A DNA stretch of 64,000 nucleotides from Halomonas alimentaria (GTDB lineage: Bacteria; Pseudomonadota; Gammaproteobacteria; Pseudomonadales; Halomonadaceae): positions 1,826,227-1,890,226 of the forward strand of contig NZ_WUTT01000001.1 in NCBI RefSeq assembly GCF_009902005.1, in the 5' to 3' direction. Positions 1-7,853 of this stretch are shown piece after piece. Within the stretch, counting starts at the first letter, position 1; every line of letters begins with the position of its first letter. The position numbers were made by a program, and so were the translations under genes. Under the pieces are notes generated by a model. It did no database searches and was not told the DNA's origin. It worked only from the letters and a program-made list of their open reading frames with translations.

Positions 1-2
1 TG

Positions 3-74
3 GCCTATGGGTACCGCGACACGGAATACTTCTTCCTGAAGATCCGTGCCGCGTTTCCCGGCAAAATGCGATGA
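3..74 (+). pseudogene. C-terminal tail of a transposase, ISL3-like (cut by window edge)
   Basis: The frame is open from the window edge to TGA at 72-74 and encodes the tail AYGYRDTEYFFLKIRAAF followed by PGKMR. The Tyr-Gly-Tyr/Phe-Arg-Asp...Tyr/Phe pattern near the stop is typical of ISL3-type DDE transposase C-termini. Only 23 codons are visible, so whether the upstream gene is intact is unknown. The stop codon is followed almost directly by sequence of an integrase in the same frame, so the element end or a deletion junction must lie within about 10 bases. The family call rests on a short match by eye. Confidence 0.45.
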
Positions 75-785
75 ACCATAGAAACTGCCCATCGCGTGAA
101 GGCTCTTTGCGGGCAAGTGTTTCGCTACGGCATTTCCACAGGGCGTGCCGAGCGCGACCCCACTCCGGACCTCCGCGGTGCTCTACGGCCTAACAAGACC
201 AAACACTACGCCGCAATCACTGAGCCCGAGGATGTCGCAGAGCTGCTTCGGGCCATCGATGGCTACGGAGGGGAGCCCGTCACCATTGCCGCTTTGAAAC
301 TCGCCCCGCTGGTTTTCACGCGCCCCGGCGAGCTCCGCCACGCAAAATGGGCTGACATTGACCTTGAGAATGCGACATGGTCCTTCGTAGCCAGCAAAAC
401 TGATCAGCCACTGATCGTGCCTCTACCCACGCAGGCCGTGGACATCCTGCGCGATCTTCATGGCCTTACAGGCAGGTCAGAGTTCGTCTTCCCCGGTGCA
501 CGCAGTAATAAGCGCCCCATGAGCAATGTTGCGATGAAAGCGGCTCTTGATCGTATGGGATTCAAAGGTCAAATGACAGTTCATGGCTTTCGCGCAATGG
601 CTAGAACCATCCTTGCGGAGAGGCTCGGTTACCCGGAAAACTATATTGAACAACAGCTGGCGCATACTGTAAGAGACCCCAATGGTCGCGCCTATAATCG
701 TACCCAATATTTGGAGCAACGCCGAGAGATGCTTCAGTCATGGGCCAACTATTTAGATGGTCTACGCCAAAAAATTAATTATTAA
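75..785 (+). pseudogene. Tyrosine recombinase (P4-type integrase), N-terminus missing
   Basis: This is the catalytic half of a phage/island integrase. The integrase-like reading starts directly after the TGA at 72-74, with IETAHRVKALCGQVFRYG, a segment that in full-length P4-family integrases sits in the core-binding domain after about 100-170 upstream residues. The catalytic set is visible: Arg in TRPGELR, the His-x-x-Arg box in HGFRAMAR, His in QQLAH and a candidate Tyr in RTQYLEQR. A GTG at 96 could start a 229-residue protein, but it lies in mid-domain and the arm-binding domain is gone, so activity is unlikely. It marks the end of an integrated element whose relaxase and AlpA genes follow. 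Confidence 0.75.
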
Positions 786-892
786 TTATAATAAAAACCT
801 GCCAAAAGGTTAACACGCCCTGAAATTGACAAAGAAACCGACTTCCAGCAAAGAACAATAATAATCCACCACTTTAGTTTCGGCAACTTTGA

Positions 893-1426
893 TCAAACCC
901 TCCCAAAAGAGTCATCCATAATTTTCTTCAGTATACTGCGACTAATTTCTTCTCGAGACTTACCTTTATTATTTTCGACTTCAGTAATTGTTGCTCTAGG
1001 GTTTTTAGCGCCGAGAACCTCCACACCGCAGCCTACCTCCTTTTTTTCAGATGGTCCTTCACGATGATTATGCGACCTCTCTTTGTCCGCGGAATCTCCT
1101 TCACTCTGAGGCTGGGCGTCATAGCCCTCTACGCACACAGGTGGATTATTCCAACCCCTTGTCCTAACAAACCCATTGTTACGAATTTCGTTGCAGATCC
1201 TACAAAGGGTGGCGCGAGAAAGGATAATGCCTTCCTCTGAGAGAACTTCGACAACCTTTCTAATCCCAAACAAATCCACAGCATTAAGCACCTCTTCCTC
1301 CCTGCCAGCGAGTAAGTCCCGAGCTTTTGACAATTTTGCTGGAGGAGGCGAGGGCCTACGCATAGCCGTTTCCCCATATTGCTTTGATAACTTTTCAACT
1401 AAGCTTTCTGATCCCGACTCACTCAT
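893..1426 (-). CDS. Small HTH-like protein beside an iteron array, function unknown
   Basis: This 177-residue protein is read from ATG at 1426, which has a strong GGAGGT ribosome site 7 bases upstream; a longer frame upstream is only translated repeat DNA. The middle part (around residues 50-85) contains VVEVLSEEGIILSRATLCRI, which reads like a helix-turn-helix of the kind in small plasmid control proteins. The C-terminal half is hydrophilic and rich in Glu, Lys and Ser. It points away from the relaxase gene and its start lies about 75 bases from a 20-bp repeat array, an arrangement often seen for autoregulated replication or mobilisation accessory genes. I do not recognise the family; a DNA-binding role is inferred. 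Confidence 0.5.
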   Translation of the reverse strand: MSESGSESLVEKLSKQYGETAMRRPSPPPAKLSKARDLLAGREEEVLNAVDLFGIRKVVEVLSEEGIILSRATLCRICNEIRNNGFVRTRGWNNPPVCVEGYDAQPQSEGDSADKERSHNHREGPSEKKEVGCGVEVLGAKNPRATITEVENNKGKSREEISRSILKKIMDDSFGRV

Positions 1427-1502
1427 GGCCACCTCCGAAATCCCATACTCAAACCATATCACATGAGAAGCCACAGATTGGATCAGGGCTCGCCACCAGG
1501 CC

Positions 1503-1690
1503 ACTGAGACGCGAGACGCGAGACGCGAGACAAGACACTGAGACATGAGACAGACCACTGAGAAGCAAGACGGCCCAGTGAGACGCGAGACAGACATTTG
1601 AGACAAGGGACTGAGATGCGTGACGCCCCATAGAGACGTGAGACAAGCCACTGAGACGTGAGATAGCCCAGTGAGACGTGAAACGAGCCA
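1503..1690. repeat. Iteron-like tandem repeats, about 20 bp period
   Basis: Degenerate copies of ACTGAGACGTGAGACAAGCC begin at about 1503, 1537, 1557, 1577, 1597, 1610, 1630, 1650 and 1670. Most steps are exactly 20 bases, with one 34-base and one 13-base step. The core is GAGAC-N-YGAGAC. The array lies between a minus-strand HTH-like gene and the plus-strand relaxase, where plasmid iterons or a transfer origin would be expected. The repeat structure is direct observation; the iteron role is inference. Confidence 0.7.
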
Positions 1691-1961
1691 GCGCGACCGA
1701 ATGCGGCTCAGCTATCGGACACCAGTACAAGTGTTCATGGGGAAGTACTCAGGAGACCTGGATACCGCAGGTGCTGCGCTTATTGCTTGAACTCAGGATC
1801 ACAGCCCGTCCAGAGGTACTTTTCGCAGGGTTACCTAGGTACTTCCATTCTAAAGAGTTTACCTCCCATGCGGGTTTACCTCGTGCGTGAGGGGTTACCT
1901 CCCCAAAAGGCCCTCCCGGGGTGGTAGGATGGTACCCATCACGACAGCCACAGGAGGGGCC
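1691..1961. other. Relaxase leader region with TTACCT repeats, possible oriT
   Basis: No credible gene is seen here. The hexamer TTACCT, mostly inside GGGTTTACCTC-like contexts, occurs at 1831, 1859, 1876 and 1895, and GGTAGGATGGTACC follows at about 1923-1936. MobV-type elements usually carry oriT just upstream of the relaxase, so this is the natural place to look for it. No nick site could be identified. Confidence 0.3.
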
Positions 1962-3139
1962 ATGCCCACCTACCAGTTCATCCGCCTCCAGGGATACCCC
2001 CGTGGGCCAGCCAGCAAGAAGGGCACCCTGCCTCGGTACTCGCCGAAGGAAGGCGTGAGCCGAGTCACTCCCGGCACGTGGACGCCCCCTCGATCGAGGT
2101 CACCCCCGTCGATGCCGAGTGGAACTCGATCAGGGAGTACCAGGCGTGGATTGAAACGACCATGACTAACTCGGTGGATCTGATGAATACCCAAGGAGGG
2201 AAGATCGTTGAGCGAAAGATCCGCCGTGATGCGCCAGCGCTAGGCACTGTTATTGCGAGTCTCCCCAGTGAAACGAAAGACACGCCCAGGGAGACAATCA
2301 GCCGCTTCCGCCAAGAGTGCATCGACTGGTTTAAGGACTATCTCGAGAAAGTGGGGATGCGCCTCAACTACTGTGTCCTCCACCTGGACGAGAAGTACCC
2401 CCACTTGCACCTGTGGTTTACCCCGGGGCGTGAAATGCTCTCTCGCAGGGAGTGGAAGATGGGCAAGGTTACCAACCCATCGCTTCCCGAGAAGGAAAAC
2501 ATGCGTCGCTCGTTCTTTCGCGAGATCGGTAATCGATACTGCGATGAACTTGAGAAGCCAAAAGAAGAGCGCCGCCGTCGCATTCCAAGTCGCGCAGTCG
2601 CCGCGGCTAATCGCCTACCTCCCGGAGAGCCAAATAGTGATGGCTCTATTATGGGGTTGCCCGTTGCCAAAGAGAGTAACTCATCAGACGCCGATCACCA
2701 TTCATCGATCACCCCCGGCATGATTGAGAGGTCCCCTTTCTACATCAGGACAGTCCGCCGCATGATTGAAGCGGCACTCCAGCAGCGCCAGCGGATTGGG
2801 GATCTCACAGAAGAGCAAATCATTCGCTTATTTGCGGAGCGCTCTGGCGCATCAGAGGAGTGCTGCGGAGGTATTATCGACAACATGCTTGCCGAGCGAA
2901 GTAAAGATACCGACAACACAACTCATCGGCCGACGAGATCTGTCTTGGAAGATCTCAGGAAGTTTCATGAAAGTTCATCAGGTAGTCCCTCCCCTGCCGC
3001 TGGCGCCAGCGATACTCGCCATACCGAGACCACCCCTGGTAAATCCGGGAGCTCCCCTGAGGGAGGCAAGGGCACACCGACACTCGACCGGCTCAAGGCG
3101 GGCAGGCGCCTCAAGAGGAACAACCCGCCTGAGAGATAG
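1962..3139 (+). pseudogene. MobV/Pre-type relaxase with a probable frameshift near its start
   Basis: The family nicks plasmid DNA at oriT for mobilisation. The hallmark is present: YCVLHLDEKYPHLHLWF contains the metal-binding H-x-DE-x2-PHxH motif. The natural start is ATG 1962 (MPTYQFIRLQGYP, preceded by AGGAGGGG), but that frame diverges from the frame carrying the motif. The two would join if one C were added to the five-C run at 1997-2001, giving ...GYPPWASQQEG...LAEGRREP, which resembles known family N-termini. Without that repair only a GTG start at 2078 (353 residues) is available, lacking the first ~40 residues. Either a real pseudogene or a sequencing indel is possible. Confidence 0.65.
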
Positions 3140-3205
3140 ATGCCCCATGGCCTGGGGCTGACCCTACGGCCCGCCCATCAGGCAGGCATCAAGGCGCCCA
3201 CCAGA

Positions 3206-3239
3206 GCGCATCGCCCCACCACGCGGTGCGCGTTTTTTT
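3206..3239 (+). terminator. Probable rho-independent terminator after the relaxase
   Basis: GCGCA at 3206-3210 pairs with TGCGC at 3227-3231, with a small internal CC/GG pairing, and seven Ts follow at 3233-3239. It lies about 70 bases past the relaxase stop and ahead of the first alpA-like gene. Confidence 0.5.
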
Positions 3240-3262
3240 GGTGCTGTCGCCGCAAATTCCCG

Positions 3263-3281
3263 AAATTGACCCCTGTATTAG
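3263..3281 (+). promoter_or_regulatory. 19-bp motif shared by both alpA upstream regions (copy 1)
   Basis: AAATTGACCCCTGTATTAG occurs here, 36 bases before the alpA-like ATG, and identically at 9021-9039, 38 bases before the second alpA-like ATG. The flanking DNA is otherwise different, so the match suggests a promoter or operator element. The TTGACC and TATTAG blocks are too close to be a -35/-10 pair. Confidence 0.5.
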
Positions 3282-3317
3282 AGGTGAGACCAAAACTCAC
3301 CAAAATCAGGAGGTCCC

Positions 3318-3497
3318 ATGACCCAGCTCATTCGTAAATCCGTCGTTCTCCAACGTTGCGGCATCAGCCAGAGCTCGCTGTACCGGCAAATCAAGGAAGG
3401 AAAATTCCCACGTCCCATCCTGGTTTCAGAACGTTGTGTGGCCTGGGTAGAGCACGAGGTGGATGCGTGGATGGAGGAAAAGCGGAGAAACCGATAA
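3318..3497 (+). CDS. AlpA-family transcriptional regulator (copy 1)
   Basis: This 59-residue protein starts at ATG 3318 behind a clear AGGAGGT site. The helix-turn-helix reads CGISQSSLYRQIKEGKFPRP, and the following VSERCVAWVEHEVDAWMEE is the usual AlpA tail, in which a small wing precedes a W-x-E-x-E/D-V-D-x-W helix. AlpA proteins of P4-like and CP4-57-like elements activate excision or integrase genes. A paralogue lies at 9078 with the same 19-bp upstream motif, so the two probably bracket nested or tandem elements. Confidence 0.85.
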   Translation: MTQLIRKSVVLQRCGISQSSLYRQIKEGKFPRPILVSERCVAWVEHEVDAWMEEKRRNR

Positions 3498-3567
3498 TCC
3501 CTGCCTCCAGCCATTCAGGATCAAAACCAACGGCAACATAGGGATACTGCCCTCGCATGGCCCGAGG

Positions 3568-3608
3568 GCAGCCCCCTTCTCCTTCACAAGCTGGGAGAAG
3601 GGGGCTGC
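3568..3608. repeat. Perfect 15-bp inverted repeat between convergent genes
   Basis: GCAGCCCCCTTCTCC at 3568-3582 pairs with GGAGAAGGGGGCTGC at 3594-3608 across an 11-base loop. It lies between the 3' ends of the AlpA gene (plus) and the helicase gene (minus). There is no T-run on either side, so it is a stem-loop that could stop transcription or protect mRNA 3' ends rather than a classic terminator. Confidence 0.6.
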
Positions 3609-3632
3609 CTCCCATGAGACGGAAAGGCGCAA

Positions 3633-5132
3633 TTACAGCTTAAGCGTCGCTATATGTGCGATGAAACGCCGGGAGAAGGCCATATCCTGCTCCCAGCGCG
3701 CGGCAGTTGTCGATGCCGAGGCTGCGCTACCGAAGGCAACACCGGCAGTATCGGGTACAGAATCTCGGGCCTCCCCGGGCTCTTCTGCCGCTTCCTGCTC
3801 ACCCGTCGAGCTGCTGCTACTTGATCCTCGTCCGTCCGCTTCAGTTGGGACTACCGACACCACGGCTTTTTCCTCCGGCAGGTCATCCGCGATCCGGTGT
3901 GCATAGCGCCGCAGAATTGGTTCATTGATCACCACCAGGTGGCAGTCTGGATCCTGCTCCCCCATGCGGCGGATGATGCGCCCGAGCACCTGGCGAAAGT
4001 GCTGCTCGGTACGCACATGGCTCAGGTAGCAGCACACACGCAGTCGCGGAATGTCGACACCCTCACTGATCATCCCCACCGACACGACCCAAGCCTGAGC
4101 GGACTCGCGAAATGCCTGCAGTCTGCTATGAGCATGGGGAGTCTGGCTGGTCACCAGACACGCATCCTCGCCTCGGTCGCCCAACCACTCGGCAATGTCC
4201 TCGGCATGTTCGATGTCTGACGCCACCACCAGCCCTCCCGCTGCCGGCTGTATGCGACGCAACTCCGACAGTCTGGCGATACCCCGCTCGAGCACGTACG
4301 CCATGGGAGCCTCATGGCGTAGCAAGTCCCCATAGCCTACCCGCGCGCCCCGAAGCAGACGCGGAATGCTGGTGAACTGTTTCTGCTTCTTCGGCTTCCT
4401 GCTCCGTGGATCGGTCACGGTGAGCGAGATGCGCCGATTGTCCACCAGTTGGATCAGCGGCAGGCGACACACCCCATCGCGTACTGCTTGTTGCAGGGTG
4501 TATACGAAATCCGGTACCAGACGCTGCTGTAGCGCCGCCTCACCGCTCTCACTCTCCTGGGTACCCTGCGGCAAGTCCAGGTACCGCAATAGCGGCAGGC
4601 AGCTGCCATCGGTACGCCAAGGTGTCCCCGACAGGGCCAGAGTCAGGGCCATGTTGCGCTCCAGGAGCAACAGCGCCTGGCCCCATTCATTCGCCCCCTT
4701 CTGGGTTCCGGGCAATCGCCCGGCATGATGGCTCTCATCCCAGATCAGCAGCACCCGGAACTGTCTACCCAACTGCTGCAGCGTCTGCAGGCGTGAACGC
4801 AGCGACTGATAGGTGTAGCAACCACCCCGAGCGCCCAACTGACCGTCCATGGCCAGTCCCGTCACCTCGGACAGTGTCTGCTCGGCACGGCTCACTACGT
4901 CTCGGCTCGGCCCCAGGTAGAGAACGAAGTCGACATCTCCCCGTTCCAGCAGCAGGCCGGCTAGCACCGCGGACATCAGCATCTTGCCAGCCCCTGGCGT
5001 CGCCTGGCACAGGAAATGCGGCCGCGTGGGTGACAGCTGCTGCATGGCCTTGTCCACACAGCGCTGCTGCCACTCACGCAGCGGAGGATAGTGTAGAGAG
5101 GGAGTAGATGGCGAAGTATCAGGGAGCTTCAT
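3633..5132 (-). CDS. SF2 DEAD/DEAH-like helicase of a phage satellite/island operon
   Basis: This 499-residue ATPase carries motif I QATPGAGKM (residues 43-51), motif II DESH (132-135), motif III SGTPWR (168-173) and the motif VI-like QVLGRIIRR near residue 385, so both RecA-like lobes are present. Motif I has Met after the lysine where Thr/Ser is usual, which is odd for an active ATPase. The start overlaps the stop of the upstream 184-residue gene by four bases (ATGA), so they are co-translated. It may act in replication or control of the element; a phage-defence role cannot be excluded but nothing shows it. The last ~70 residues are low-complexity (Ser/Glu/Ala-rich). Confidence 0.75.
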   Translation of the reverse strand: MKLPDTSPSTPSLHYPPLREWQQRCVDKAMQQLSPTRPHFLCQATPGAGKMLMSAVLAGLLLERGDVDFVLYLGPSRDVVSRAEQTLSEVTGLAMDGQLGARGGCYTYQSLRSRLQTLQQLGRQFRVLLIWDESHHAGRLPGTQKGANEWGQALLLLERNMALTLALSGTPWRTDGSCLPLLRYLDLPQGTQESESGEAALQQRLVPDFVYTLQQAVRDGVCRLPLIQLVDNRRISLTVTDPRSRKPKKQKQFTSIPRLLRGARVGYGDLLRHEAPMAYVLERGIARLSELRRIQPAAGGLVVASDIEHAEDIAEWLGDRGEDACLVTSQTPHAHSRLQAFRESAQAWVVSVGMISEGVDIPRLRVCCYLSHVRTEQHFRQVLGRIIRRMGEQDPDCHLVVINEPILRRYAHRIADDLPEEKAVVSVVPTEADGRGSSSSSSTGEQEAAEEPGEARDSVPDTAGVAFGSAASASTTAARWEQDMAFSRRFIAHIATLKL

Positions 5133-5683
5133 TTATCACCTCCTGCCTGAGCCAGCCGCTGTCGCACCTCGGCATAGGCCCTTAGCTTCTCGCTAAGAGC
5201 CCTCGCCTGAGCTTTCTCCTGATCAAATAGCGGGGCGACGTCACTGCGTGCGTTTGGATATTTCGCAGCGATCTCCCGGAACGCCTGCAGGCGGTGGTCA
5301 CTCGCTTCCATCTGCTCACGCAGCGCTTCACAGTCCTGCTCTAGCCTGAGATCCAACTCGCCATGGGCATGTCCATCGCCCTCTCCAGTCGTGTCAGAGT
5401 CATCCTGGTCGGAATCAGCGGGAAATGCCGGCGTCGCCTGGTACAAAACACGACGCGCACCAACCTTTCCTACTCGCTCCACCCAACCGAGCTGTTCATA
5501 CCGTGCCACCTGCCCGCGCACGTAATAGCGCAGCGTTTGCAGGCCGAAGTCGGACAGCTCGGGGTGGGCACACAACTCATCGCGAAGCCCACACTGCGTG
5601 AAGGTTTCACCACCAACGGCCTTCTGCTGCAGCAAGGCACGTAGCGGCGCAGCGGCCAGGGGATGAATCGATCGACGGCTCAT
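5129..5683 (-). CDS. Helicase-partner protein with winged-helix-like N-terminus and coiled coil
   Basis: This 184-residue protein is unrecognised by name. Residues 10-80 (LRALLQQKAVGGETFTQCGL, then LRYYVRGQVARYEQLGWVER) read like a winged helix that ends in a basic wing. An acidic linker (about residues 88-110, DSDQDDSDTTGEGDG) follows, then a long amphipathic helix suited to coiled-coil pairing (115-178). It overlaps both neighbours by four bases, giving a tightly coupled three-gene unit with the helicase. A DNA-binding loader or adaptor for the helicase is a reasonable inference. Confidence 0.55.
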   Translation of the reverse strand: MSRRSIHPLAAAPLRALLQQKAVGGETFTQCGLRDELCAHPELSDFGLQTLRYYVRGQVARYEQLGWVERVGKVGARRVLYQATPAFPADSDQDDSDTTGEGDGHAHGELDLRLEQDCEALREQMEASDHRLQAFREIAAKYPNARSDVAPLFDQEKAQARALSEKLRAYAEVRQRLAQAGGDK

Positions 5684-5880
5684 GACACCACCCCCTGGTC
5701 CTGCGCCGCGGACGCGACAATGGACTCAAGCTGGCGGGCCTTGTGCATGTGGTGTTCATAGCGCTGATAGCGCACACGCAGGCTGCTGTCGGAGAAGAGG
5801 GCGGCGCGCGCCATGGCGCGATGGGCCGCCGCGCGTGAGGCAGCACTAAGTGACCTCAGACGGGAAAGACGAGTTGTCAT
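5680..5880 (-). CDS. Small basic protein at the head of the helicase operon
   Basis: This 66-residue protein is rich in Arg, Ala and Ser (MTTRLSRLRSLSAASRAAAH). I place the start at ATG 5880, eight bases after AAAGGAG; an ATG six bases earlier (5886) is too close to that site. It overlaps the next gene by four bases. No family is recognised. Small basic proteins in this position of P4-like operons are often regulators, but this is context only. Confidence 0.5.
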   Translation of the reverse strand: MTTRLSRLRSLSAASRAAAHRAMARAALFSDSSLRVRYQRYEHHMHKARQLESIVASAAQDQGVVS

Positions 5881-6151
5881 TGGCATGACTCCTTTGGTTC
5901 AGAGTCACCCCCGGTTGCGACCAAACAACGAATGGAGGCGACTGCACGCAGGTTGGCCGACCGGCACCAAAGGAAACCGGCAACCCCGAAGGGTTCCCAC
6001 GCACAGCCGCCATAACTGACGAGCACAAAAAAACGCCGTCAACATGGGCGCTGGTGCGCCTTTGGTATTTCGACCGGCCAAGGTCGGCTGGGCATATGGC
6101 CCCAGCAACTTCAAAGTACCTCGCCGATGCGGTTCTGTAAACCCAGTCCAA
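5846..6151 (-). CDS. P4-satellite Icd/Ash-like leader ORF (possible immunity region)
   Basis: This is an open frame of up to 101 residues whose middle reads SVMAAVRGNPSGLPVSFGAG followed by RPTCVQ. I associate this stretch with the Icd-like/Ash leader ORFs of P4-type satellites. It precedes and overlaps the 66-residue gene in another frame, matching the position of P4 leader genes before the alpha-like operon. In P4 this leader also encodes the CI immunity RNA, so the conservation may be at the RNA rather than the protein level. The start is uncertain, and the 5' part runs to the edge of the ISAs1-like remnant at 6148. Confidence 0.35.
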   Translation of the reverse strand: MDWVYRTASARYFEVAGAICPADLGRSKYQRRTSAHVDGVFLCSSVMAAVRGNPSGLPVSFGAGRPTCVQSPPFVVWSQPGVTLNQRSHANDNSSFPSEVT

Positions 6152-6391
6152 GGCTATCGCAGTAGAGAGTCACCTCCACTGGGCGCTTGACGTCACCATG
6201 CAGGAAGACCCGAGTCGCCACCGCCGAGATCATGGTCTTGAAAACATAGCCATGCTGCGCCGACTGGCGTTCAGCGTGGCCAAGTTAGAGCCTTCCAAAG
6301 GGCAATGAAAGGTAAGCGAAAGCAGACAGGCTGGAATGACGACTACTTGCTGAACCTCAATCGCCAGTTCGCTCAACTGCGATAGCCCTGG
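6148..6391 (+). mobile_element. ISAs1-derived miniature element with transposase remnant
   Basis: Imperfect 15-bp terminal inverted repeats flank the segment: CCAAGGCTATCGCAG at 6148-6162 and CTGCGATAGCCCTGG at 6377-6391 (14 of 15 match). Inside, from about 6165, the plus strand encodes the end of an ISAs1/H-repeat transposase: ESHLHWALDVTMQEDPSRHR, then LENIAMLRRLAF, a TGA at 6306, and in the next frame KGKRKQTGWNDDYLLNLN to a TAG at 6383. Most of the gene is deleted and the rest is frameshifted, so it cannot transpose by itself, though its ends might still be mobilised in trans. An almost identical right end recurs at 8803-8821, beyond the ABC transporter operon. Confidence 0.65.
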
Positions 6392-6403
6392 CAGGCATTC
6401 GGC

Positions 6404-7165
6404 TCAGGTCGGGGTGTCGATTGTTACCTGGGTTGCCAGAACCTTGTGCAGGAAATCTCGTGTCCGGGGATCCTGTGGTGAGCTGAAGAGCTGGTCGGGG
6501 GGCCCCTGTTCGACGATTCGCCCCCCCTCCATGAAGATTACCCGGTCCGCGACGTCCCGGGCGAAGCTCATCTCGTGAGTGACGACCAGCATGGTCTGGC
6601 GTTCGCGCGCCAGCTGCTTCATCAGGTTCAGAACCTCCTCGACCCATTCCGGATCCAGCGAGGAAGTCGGTTCGTCGAACAGGATCACCTCGGCCTGGGC
6701 CGCCATGGCACGGCCGATGCCGACTCGCTGCTGCTGTCCACCTGACAGGGAGGCGGGGTAAGCATCGGCCTTGTCGGCCAGGCCGATGCGCTCCAGGATC
6801 TCCCTGGCCCGCGCATGTGCCTTCTCCTTCGGCCAGCGATTGACCACGATTAGTCCCTCGGCGATGTTCTCCAGCGCCGTCTTGTTGGCGAACAACGCGT
6901 AGTTCTGGAAAACGAAGGCCGTGCGCCGCCGGGCGGTCAGGATGTCAGCACGGCTGGCCCGGGTGACGTCCACGTCCAGATCGCCGATGGTCAGCCGTCC
7001 GGCATCCGGGCGCTCGAGGAAGTTCAAGCAGCGCAGCAGTGTGGACTTGCCGGTCCCCGAGGGGCCAATGACAACGATGATCTCGCCCTGCTCGATGGCC
7101 AGATCGATGCCGTCGAGCACGGCGGTTCCTCCGAAGCGCTTGACGAGTCCCGTTACCTTGATCAT
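6404..7165 (-). CDS. Polar amino-acid ABC transporter, ATP-binding protein
   Basis: This 253-residue cytoplasmic ATPase energises the permease and binding protein encoded just upstream. Walker [10 protein letters not shown] lies near residue 35, the signature [16 protein letters not shown] near 140 and Walker [14 protein letters not shown] near 160, followed by the H-loop VVTHEM. The sequence is of the GlnQ/HisP/TcyC-N class for polar amino acids. Its start overlaps the permease stop by four bases. The three-gene operon sits between two copies of an ISAs1-like end and inside the mobile region, so it may be cargo. Confidence 0.9.
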   Translation of the reverse strand: MIKVTGLVKRFGGTAVLDGIDLAIEQGEIIVVIGPSGTGKSTLLRCLNFLERPDAGRLTIGDLDVDVTRASRADILTARRRTAFVFQNYALFANKTALENIAEGLIVVNRWPKEKAHARAREILERIGLADKADAYPASLSGGQQQRVGIGRAMAAQAEVILFDEPTSSLDPEWVEEVLNLMKQLARERQTMLVVTHEMSFARDVADRVIFMEGGRIVEQGPPDQLFSSPQDPRTRDFLHKVLATQVTIDTPT

Positions 7166-7836
7166 CGGCGATACGCCTCGTTGAGTCGGATTTCCAGGCG
7201 CCGCTGGAACCAGGCCAGCAGCTCGACGATGACCCAGTAGAAAATCGCCACCGTGATGAAGGCCTCAAAGTAGAGGAAGCTACCGGCGACCTCCTTCTGG
7301 GTGGCGCCCATCAGCTCGGTGACCCCCAGGGTGAAGGCCAGGGAGGTCGCCTTGATCATGTCGATGAAGTAGTTCATCAGCGTGGGCACCGCCACGCGCG
7401 TGGCCTGGGGCAGCACAATGCGAAGCATCAGCTGGCCATTGGTCATGCCGATGGAGAGGGCCGCCTCCGTCTGGCTGCGGTCGACCCCCACGATGGCGGC
7501 GCGGATCGATTCCGCCATGTAGGCCGAGAAGTGCAGGGTCAAGCCCATGATGGTGGCGGTAATGCCGTTGATCTGGGTCAGGAAGGCCAGCAGCTGGGGC
7601 AAGCCGTAGTAGAACAGGAACAGCTGCACCAGCAGTGGTGTGCCGCGGAAGAAGGAGATGAACAGCAGGGTGGCGGCGTTGAGGCCCGGGATGCGCAGCA
7701 CGCGGATCACTGCCAGGCCGCAGGCCAGCACCAGCGCCAGCGCCATCCCCACGGCAGCCATCTGCAGGGTCAGCGGCAGGTAGCGCAGCAGGATGGGCAC
7801 CAGCCCCAGCATGTAGTCGACGTCGAGTACTTGCAT
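7162..7836 (-). CDS. Polar amino-acid ABC transporter, permease
   Basis: This 224-residue inner-membrane protein of the His/Glu/Gln permease family has about five hydrophobic segments. The HEAA signature begins at the segment with [20 protein letters not shown] followed by IGMTN. The EAA loop docks on the ATPase. It lies 17 bases after the binding-protein stop. A single permease gene suggests a homodimeric channel, as in cystine-type systems. Confidence 0.9.
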   Translation of the reverse strand: MQVLDVDYMLGLVPILLRYLPLTLQMAAVGMALALVLACGLAVIRVLRIPGLNAATLLFISFFRGTPLLVQLFLFYYGLPQLLAFLTQINGITATIMGLTLHFSAYMAESIRAAIVGVDRSQTEAALSIGMTNGQLMLRIVLPQATRVAVPTLMNYFIDMIKATSLAFTLGVTELMGATQKEVAGSFLYFEAFITVAIFYWVIVELLAWFQRRLEIRLNEAYRR

Positions 7837-7853
7837 GGAAGCGGCTCAGTGCC

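Noticed and set aside
1427..1651. A 75-residue N-terminal extension of the HTH-like gene
   Set aside because: The extension is translated iteron-like repeat DNA; a strong ribosome site lies directly before ATG 1426.
3633..5683. A Hachiman-like defence pair
   Set aside because: The partner protein does not resemble HamA (DUF1837) and the operon sits in a P4-satellite-like setting.
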